Below are positions 5,673 to 10,211 of a stretch of 10,211 nt of DNA, one piece after another. Every line of letters starts with the position of its first letter. Positions within the stretch are counted from its first letter, which is position 1. The notes below the pieces were generated by a model, which worked only from the letters and a program-made list of their open reading frames with translations, did no database searches and was not told where the DNA came from. This stretch comes from an uncultured Bacilli bacterium (GTDB lineage: Bacteria > Bacillota_I > Bacilli_A > RF39 > UBA660). A program made the position numbers and the translations under genes. The DNA is taken from the NCBI GenBank assembly GCA_934095825.1, contig CAKOKQ010000025.1:1-10211 (forward strand), given 5' to 3'.

Positions 5673-6830
5673 ATGAAAAAGTACAACGCTGATTACTTAG
5701 AAGAATATTATACCCAAAACTATAATGTTGTTGAACGAGAAATTAATAAACATAAACACAGGATTTGGCCAACAGTTAAAAATTATTTAAGTACAGGTAA
5801 ACTACATAATAAAGAAGAGGCTTTAATTTGTTATAAAGAACTAAAAAATAATAAAGAATGGTATTATAAGATGAATCAAGACTATGAGTTACATTACACC
5901 GTTTTAAATGATGGTACCGTAGTAAAAGATGATTATGGAGAAAAACTTTTTAATAAGCATTTAGAAGAAGAAAAAGAAAAAAGACTAGAAAAAGAGAATA
6001 ATCAAAAATCCATATTACTCATTTGTAGGATGGTATTTTTGGCATTAAACGGTATTTTTGGCGTCTTGTCCATTTGTACAGCTAGTTTTCTATTTATTGT
6101 TCTGAATATTATAACCCTTATAATGGGAATTATATCGACTATATTATACCAATTTAATGACAATAAAATAGAAAATGAAATTGAAGATATCGAAAAAGAA
6201 GTAAAATATCTATTATTAGACAAAGATATTGATGACTTGGAACAAGAATTAAAACATTATTTAGAGATGGATATTATTCAAGAAAATATTTCTAACGAAT
6301 TTAAAAAACGCTTACAAAAAGAAAAAAGCATTGATTGTACGAAAGGAAAAGGAAATAATATTGATAATGAGCAAAATGATAAACAAGCATCTAAGTTTGT
6401 GCAGTTAATTGCTGAAAATATAAAACTTATTTTCGCTAATCCTTATCCTAATTGTGAAGATGATATAAATGCTCTTAATGAATTAGCAAATGAATATGTA
6501 GAATATATTATTGCTAGTTCAAGTACTAATGAACTTCTAATTGAAAATAATAATTTTTATAATAGACTAATTGATTTAGAATTTAAAATTCATGAGAACA
6601 TTAGAAATAATATGACCAAAGAACTTAATGAAGAGTACTTAAAGAAAGTTATGAATAAGGCTCCTAATTCGGTTGATACTTCTAAAATATATACTAATCA
6701 AGTAATTTGTGAACACATTCCTACTATAGAAGAAGAATTTAATACGGAATCACAAAGTTATGATGCTGATGATACCGAGGCTAAAGGATACGGGCGTGTT
6801 CTTAGTCATAATGATTCTTCATCAAAATAA
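5673..6830 (+). CDS. Membrane protein of unknown family, paralogue 2
   Basis: This unrecognised protein is the paralogue of the one at 4233-5300. I choose the ATG at 5673 (385 residues) over the one at 5667 because the protein then begins MKKYN like its sister's MKKFN, and the weak purine run GAAAGAAG is 8 nt rather than 2 nt away. Numbering from this start, the N-terminal block ends NKEWYYKMN (60-68). An acidic/basic helix (about 95-110) leads into a long hydrophobic region (113-159) that suggests two transmembrane helices, then a likely coiled coil (163-220). The C-terminal part repeats the family blocks: ASKFVQLIAENIKLIFANPYPN (part of 239-260), ALNELANEYVEYI, FYNRLIDLEFKIHENI and EHIPTIEEEF (347-356). 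The hydrophobic region is unrelated in detail to that of paralogue 1. Confidence 0.88.
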   Translation: MKKYNADYLEEYYTQNYNVVEREINKHKHRIWPTVKNYLSTGKLHNKEEALICYKELKNNKEWYYKMNQDYELHYTVLNDGTVVKDDYGEKLFNKHLEEEKEKRLEKENNQKSILLICRMVFLALNGIFGVLSICTASFLFIVLNIITLIMGIISTILYQFNDNKIENEIEDIEKEVKYLLLDKDIDDLEQELKHYLEMDIIQENISNEFKKRLQKEKSIDCTKGKGNNIDNEQNDKQASKFVQLIAENIKLIFANPYPNCEDDINALNELANEYVEYIIASSSTNELLIENNNFYNRLIDLEFKIHENIRNNMTKELNEEYLKKVMNKAPNSVDTSKIYTNQVICEHIPTIEEEFNTESQSYDADDTEAKGYGRVLSHNDSSSK

Positions 6831-6884
6831 TAGTTATTTTAATAGTTTTGGAAGATAATAAATTTGATAGTGCTAATCACTCTC

Positions 6885-6906
6885 GGATGATGAAAATCAT
6901 CCTTTT
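6885..6906 (+). terminator. Terminator of paralogue 2
   Basis: A perfect 7-bp stem (GGATGAT, 6885-6891; ATCATCC, 6896-6902) closes a GAAA tetraloop and is followed by TTTT. It lies 54 nt beyond the stop codon. The T run is short, but the stem is stable. Confidence 0.78.
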
Positions 6907-6982
6907 ATAATACTTTTAACTAGCCAATTAATTTAATTATCAAGATTATCTACTACAATCAAACAATACAGCTCTATTAACC

Positions 6983-7016
6983 AAAAAGATAAGAACGCAG
7001 ATATATTTCTATATCT
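6983..7016 (-). terminator. Possible weak terminator of the glycosyltransferase gene
   Basis: On the minus strand AGATATA and TATATCT (plus 7010-7016 and 6999-7005) form a 7-bp AT-rich stem with a GAAA loop that begins in the stop codon. A T-rich segment ending in TTTTT follows only after several other bases, so termination may be inefficient. Confidence 0.4.
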
Positions 7017-8091
7017 AAATAGCAATTAAAACATTTTCAATAATTTTTTTATTATTAATTAATCTTTCATTATTTTTATCTAATTCTAAAGCTTTATTTA
7101 TATATCTTAAAGAACTTCGATATTTACCATTATTAAAACAAGCCACGGCTAAGATATCATATATATTTAAATCGGTAGTGAAAGCCTCATTAATATAAGT
7201 TTTGGGATGTTTCTTTATTTTTAAAGCCTCTAAACATAGTTTTTCTGTTTCTTTATAATCTTTTAATTCATATGTAATTAAGGCTTTTTCCATATAAGGA
7301 TCTCTCAGATAAGGACTTTCTTTTATCGCCATATTTGCCCACATTAAAGCCTCTTTAGGGCGATTTAGTCTCATATAAGCTCTTGCAATAAAACGCATTG
7401 AGGCACATCTTTCATCCTTCCAAGTAGCACTTTTTAAATTTAAATGTTTTTCTAAAGTAGTAATGGCTTCTTCATACTTCCCATAATACATATATTCTCT
7501 TCCTAAATAATGCATATTACGGTCATTTTTCGGATTTTCTTTTATCGCTAGTTCTAATAAGGGTAAATAAGAACTTCTGCTTTTCATACTATCAGGATAA
7601 TGATTAACTATTATTTTTTCAGTATATAAATATTTTTCTTCCCCCTTATATTCTAATATTTCATGAACCGGATTAACCCAAGTAAAACCCTTTCTCGCAT
7701 GAATTTTTTCGCCATAAAAACTTATTATAGGATTATTATTTTTATCTAAAGACCAATTATAAACATATCTAATTCTCGTTAAATCATCCTTCCAAAGGGC
7801 TTGTATCACATCATACCAGCCACTTACTAAAACTTCATCTAAATCTAGACAAACACAGACATCATAATCATCAGGTATCATCTCTAAAGATTTATTGCGG
7901 GCTACATCAAAACGCCATGGTTTTATTATTTCTTGTTTAACCGTAACCCCTAAAGACTTTAATAACTTAACAGAGTTATCGGTAGAACCTGTATCTAAAA
8001 CATATATTCCATCTGCCCTCTTTACTGAATCATACCATCTTTTTATAAACTTTTCTTCGTTCTTACAAATAGCATATACACATATTTTCAA
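7015..8091 (-). CDS. Family 2 glycosyltransferase with C-terminal TPR repeats
   Basis: This cytoplasmic enzyme of 358 residues joins a GT-A glycosyltransferase domain to TPR repeats, as in SunS-like and related peptide or surface glycosyltransferases. The family 2 signatures are AICKNEE (7-13), LDTGSTDNS (32-40) and the DLD metal-binding triad (83-85) followed by EVL. HARKGFTWVNPVHE (131-144) is typical of this subgroup. About four TPR-like units span 187-342. The start is TTG at 8091; AGGTGA (8098-8103) sits 6 nt upstream, and no ATG gives the canonical MKICVYAICKNE opening. Sugar donor and acceptor cannot be told. The gene converges on paralogue 2, and a truncated copy lies behind paralogue 1, so the pair may have a linked job (inference). 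No convincing promoter of its own is visible. Confidence 0.92.
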   Translation of the reverse strand: MKICVYAICKNEEKFIKRWYDSVKRADGIYVLDTGSTDNSVKLLKSLGVTVKQEIIKPWRFDVARNKSLEMIPDDYDVCVCLDLDEVLVSGWYDVIQALWKDDLTRIRYVYNWSLDKNNNPIISFYGEKIHARKGFTWVNPVHEILEYKGEEKYLYTEKIIVNHYPDSMKSRSSYLPLLELAIKENPKNDRNMHYLGREYMYYGKYEEAITTLEKHLNLKSATWKDERCASMRFIARAYMRLNRPKEALMWANMAIKESPYLRDPYMEKALITYELKDYKETEKLCLEALKIKKHPKTYINEAFTTDLNIYDILAVACFNNGKYRSSLRYINKALELDKNNERLINNKKIIENVLIAI

Positions 8092-8159
8092 ATATTATCA
8101 CCTATTAATTATATTAATAACAAGATTAAAAAAGAATTAATAAGTCCAAGAAAAATAGC

Positions 8160-8205
8160 CATAAACACTTCAAAGTTATGACTTTTTAACTTTGAAATAT
8201 TTATG
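8160..8205. other. Long interrupted hairpin between surface protein and glycosyltransferase genes
   Basis: A perfect 10-bp inverted repeat (TTCAAAGTTA, 8169-8178; TAACTTTGAA, 8187-8196) has an 8-nt loop. It is extended, beyond a 3x3 internal loop, by CATAAA/TTTATG (8160-8165 with 8200-8205). It lies downstream of the surface-protein stop codon and upstream of the glycosyltransferase start, both read on the minus strand. There is no immediate T run, only TATTTTTC some 8 nt later. It may be an imperfect terminator or attenuator. The rest of 8092-8280 shows nothing I can name. Confidence 0.6.
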
Positions 8206-8280
8206 CCTTTCTATTTTACAATTTATATTTTTCAATAGTTTCAGTATATATGCTGGATTTTTTTAAATAAACAGATAATA

Positions 8281-10089
8281 TTATTGAACGGATAATTTAT
8301 AAGGATCTTCCATCGTTCCTGCACCTTGAAACAGAAGTCCAGGTTTTAGATTTAAAACTGCCCGGGCGCCATCTCTGTACTGAACACTGCCATTGAGAAG
8401 GTTACCACGGTTACTCTGATAGCGCCCATGTGCAATGCTTCCGCCTGCGCAATAAGGCGACAGCAACCATTCATCGTTACCGGTATATAAATAAAAATTA
8501 GAATTACTTGACCAACTACCACCAGCTAACATGAATTCATCAGCTGTTAATAAGCCAATTGGATATTTTAAGGAACCATTACCGTTAGTTATATCACTAA
8601 CCGTAAAGGCATCATTCTTTTGTGGACAGGTTAATAATGTTTTGCTTGAATTATACCATCTATATTCTGTATAATCTTTTCCAGCTCCGGTACCTGAAGT
8701 TATACTTCGATCATTACAAAATAAATTATCGGCTAAGTATTGTTCATATTCGGTACTTTTAATATTTTTTTCGTACCAATTATCTAAATATTTTTTGATT
8801 GTTGAATCATTAATATTGGTTTGGGCTTGTTCCTTTGTGGTTGTAACATTATATACTCCATCATACTTAACCACGGCATTAGTTTCGCCAGTTGTTACAC
8901 TTGTAATTTTATAAAGCATATCATAAGTTGAAGGAGTGCTAGTATCTAAAGATGTGTAATAACCAACATAATCATTACTTAAATCACGACCTAAAACAGC
9001 AATTGGATTTTTTAATCTAAATTTCTTTGTATTCTTATCATGAATATATTCTTTTGAAACATAATAAGTGTTTGTATTATACAAATTTGATGTTGAATAT
9101 GGAACAGCAGCTTCTTTTACCCCATCAAAATTGCCATACATATATCCAACATATTTATTATCATCATATGAGCTGTTAAATGCCGTAGTTCCGATATATC
9201 TATCTGCACTTGCATCACCATTAGCATGAGCTACTGTTCCATCATAAATAATACGCATTGAACCATCACCATTAACTCTAACGATACGCCAATATTTATT
9301 AGCAAATAAGACATAGTTATTGTCGACTGTTCCCCGATAGTAATAACTTGTTCCATAAGCATCTGGTGCACTACACAAGTAACCACTTGTTGATTCACCT
9401 GCTGGTTTAGTTATTGAACCATCAGCATTTACGGTTGGACATTTGCCTGTTGTATCTAATTGAGCAATTATATCAGCAGTAGATAATTGCTTTCCCGCCA
9501 AATCTAAATTTATTGTATACTCTTGACCTTGTTGAATATTTTGATCACCTTGGTTAGCATATTCTACTACTAAATAATATTTAGTTTCTGTCTTCGGATA
9601 GACAATTATATTTTTATAATCTTCTTCGGCTCCGCCTGATAACTCTAAAGTTGCACTACTAGGAATATTACATGATGAATCTTCATAATACTGACTATTT
9701 TCATGTTTTTGTGTAGATGTACAAGTAACTTCTTCTATTGATTTATATAACTTCCAGGTTACATCATTACTAAATATCCCTAAATTGGGCATTACTTTAA
9801 TTGAGACTTCCGTTGGCTGGGCATTTTTTGCGCCTTCACCTCTTATAGTAAATGCTTTTACTTCTTTATGTCCAGGCAATACGCCATCAAAAGCTACAGT
9901 TTTACTCTTAATATCCATTACAACATTAGTAGTACTTGCTGATGTTACATTGTTATTCTCATTTTCCGGATTTTTTACCTGAAAATTTGCCACATAATAA
10001 GCATAAGAGATACCTACCCCAATTAACCCCACTAAACATACTGCTGTTAATGCCAATAGCAGTTGTTTCTTATTAATCTTTTCTTTCAT
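8281..10089 (-). CDS. Secreted/surface protein with DUF6273-like C-terminal domain
   Basis: This 602-residue protein starts with lysines (2-8), a hydrophobic core (9-27) and a cleavage-like GISYAYYV (25-33), as in TasA/camelysin-type exported proteins processed by SipW-like signal peptidases. Residues 35-200 look like a beta-rich, Ig-like stalk. The C-terminal half has features of a gut-Bacillota surface family: YWRIVRVNGDGSMRIIYDG (266-284), IKKYLDNWYEKNI (431-443), FCNDRS (457-462) and LTADEFMLAGG (514-524). It ends with a WLLSPY...GARAVLNLKPG block (541-584) and GSGT-like GAGTMEDPY (589-597), which I liken to DUF6273 by memory only. There is no LPxTG motif. AGAGG (10096-10100) lies 6 nt before the ATG. 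Residues 543-577 are encoded by a GC-rich island unlike the rest of the gene. Confidence 0.85.
   Translation of the reverse strand: MKEKINKKQLLLALTAVCLVGLIGVGISYAYYVANFQVKNPENENNNVTSASTTNVVMDIKSKTVAFDGVLPGHKEVKAFTIRGEGAKNAQPTEVSIKVMPNLGIFSNDVTWKLYKSIEEVTCTSTQKHENSQYYEDSSCNIPSSATLELSGGAEEDYKNIIVYPKTETKYYLVVEYANQGDQNIQQGQEYTINLDLAGKQLSTADIIAQLDTTGKCPTVNADGSITKPAGESTSGYLCSAPDAYGTSYYYRGTVDNNYVLFANKYWRIVRVNGDGSMRIIYDGTVAHANGDASADRYIGTTAFNSSYDDNKYVGYMYGNFDGVKEAAVPYSTSNLYNTNTYYVSKEYIHDKNTKKFRLKNPIAVLGRDLSNDYVGYYTSLDTSTPSTYDMLYKITSVTTGETNAVVKYDGVYNVTTTKEQAQTNINDSTIKKYLDNWYEKNIKSTEYEQYLADNLFCNDRSITSGTGAGKDYTEYRWYNSSKTLLTCPQKNDAFTVSDITNGNGSLKYPIGLLTADEFMLAGGSWSSNSNFYLYTGNDEWLLSPYCAGGSIAHGRYQSNRGNLLNGSVQYRDGARAVLNLKPGLLFQGAGTMEDPYKLSVQ
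8343..8370 (-). other. G/C-only tract plus small hairpin at the 3' edge of the GC island
   Basis: Positions 8360-8370 are eleven consecutive G/C bases (GGCGCCCGGGC on the coding strand). One nucleotide further downstream lies a perfect inverted repeat, GTTTTA and TAAAAC (8353-8358 and 8343-8348), around a 4-nt loop. In characterised DGRs the variable region ends at a G/C-rich initiation-of-mutagenic-homing site, with a short-stem, 4-nt-loop hairpin downstream. The hairpin here also encodes the conserved VLNLK, so its symmetry may be incidental. Confidence 0.45.
8359..8460 (-). other. Candidate hypervariable region (DGR-type) in the surface protein gene
   Basis: By hand count 56 of 100 bases in 8361-8460 are G or C, and only 22 are A on the coding strand. 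Nearby coding sequence such as 8761-8820 is about 18% GC. The region encodes residues 544-577, between conserved WLLSP and VLNLKPG anchors. Most codons end in C or T with unrelated first and second bases. That pattern results when AAY codons of a template repeat are randomised at adenines. A segment recombined in from a GC-richer relative is the alternative. Confidence 0.5.
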
Positions 10090-10119
10090 TTCAAACCTCT
10101 ACTACTTTTATTATTTCCC

Positions 10120-10148
10120 ATTAAAAATAATTAATACTAAACAACCAA
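10120..10148 (-). promoter_or_regulatory. Possible promoter of the surface protein gene
   Basis: On the minus strand TTGGTT (10143-10148) and TTTAAT (10120-10125) are 17 bp apart. The -10 matches 5 of 6 consensus bases and the -35 only 3 of 6. No better candidate lies between 10090 and 10184. Confidence 0.35.
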
Positions 10149-10184
10149 TAGGTCTCTAAAATACCCATTTACATACTTTACATT

Positions 10185-10211
10185 TTTCATAGAGTTAAAT
10201 ACTCTATGAAA
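10185..10211. repeat. Perfect 11-bp inverted repeat at the window edge
   Basis: TTTCATAGAGT (10185-10195) and ACTCTATGAAA (10201-10211) form an 11-bp perfect stem with a 5-nt loop. No T run follows on the minus strand. On the plus strand the following bases lie outside the window, so a terminator of a flanking gene, an operator or a processed RNA structure all remain possible. Confidence 0.65.

Noticed and set aside
6002..6223. Minus-strand 73-codon frame inside paralogue 2
   Set aside because: It is antisense to the hydrophobic and coiled-coil part of a well-supported gene; its own product is only low-complexity Ile/Ser sequence.
4233..8091. Insertion sequence as the cause of the duplicated unit
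   Set aside because: No transposase, terminal inverted repeats or target-site duplications were seen around the copies; a plain tandem duplication suffices.
8108..8113. TATAAT as -10 box of the glycosyltransferase gene
   Set aside because: There is no acceptable -35 at 16-18 bp, and transcription would start within the ribosome binding site at 8098-8103.
7895..8140. Plus-strand 81-codon frame overlapping the glycosyltransferase start
   Set aside because: Opposite the catalytic motifs of the glycosyltransferase, with no supporting ribosome binding site or promoter.
8109..8162. 17-codon hydrophobic minus-strand frame as a type I toxin gene
   Set aside because: It lacks a ribosome binding site, is shorter than known toxins of this class, has no charged tail, and no antisense RNA promoter was recognised.
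9785..9982. Plus-strand 65-codon hydrophobic frame
   Set aside because: Antisense to the stalk of the surface protein; the hydrophobicity comes from the opposite-strand codons.

Overview
The window is AT-rich and compact. Its Bacillus-type sigma-A promoters, purine-rich ribosome binding sites, intrinsic terminators and gene content suggest an uncultured gut Bacillota of the Bacilli/Mollicutes-relative kind (RF39- or Erysipelotrichales-like). This is inference; there is no marker gene for a firm placement. The genetic code looks standard: tryptophan is read from TGG and no gene needs TGA as sense, although none of the seven intact genes ends in TGA either.

Layout. Positions 1-37 are the 3' end of a tRNA, followed by one strong and one likely terminator. 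A minus-strand gene (275-1567) encodes an AAA_14/DUF4143 ATPase. Its promoter is overlapped by four direct repeats spaced exactly 23 bp apart. A two-gene minus-strand operon follows: a tRNA-dihydrouridine synthase (3378-2389) and an RluA-type pseudouridine synthase (2388-1738), joined as TAA-ATG with no gap. Upstream of it is a monocistronic PduL-type phosphotransacetylase (4051-3482). For both dus and pduL, a -10 box next to or downstream of the most upstream ATG shows that the true start is internal.

The middle (4167-8091) is accessory DNA. Two plus-strand membrane-protein paralogues of no family I recognise (4233-5300 and 5673-6830) each have a minus-strand glycosyltransferase/TPR sequence convergent to them. 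Behind the second it is an intact gene (7015-8091). Behind the first it is only a decayed 3' fragment (about 5365-5583). One tandem duplication of the unit, with its junction inside the glycosyltransferase gene, explains the whole arrangement.

The right part (8281-10089, minus strand) encodes a 602-residue secreted or surface protein with a TasA/SipW-like signal sequence and a C-terminal DUF6273-like domain. Its last part contains a sharp island of about 56% GC (8361-8460) in an otherwise strongly AT-rich gene. The island is poor in coding-strand A and rich in NNY codons, and ends in an 11-nt all-G/C tract followed after 1 nt by a 6-bp-stem, 4-nt-loop inverted repeat. This looks like the variable region of a diversity-generating retroelement (DGR) target. 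No template repeat or reverse transcriptase is visible in the window, so this remains a hypothesis.

Together the window joins RNA-modification and acetyl-phosphate housekeeping genes to a surface-oriented accessory segment of duplicated membrane proteins, a glycosyltransferase and a possibly hypervariable surface protein.
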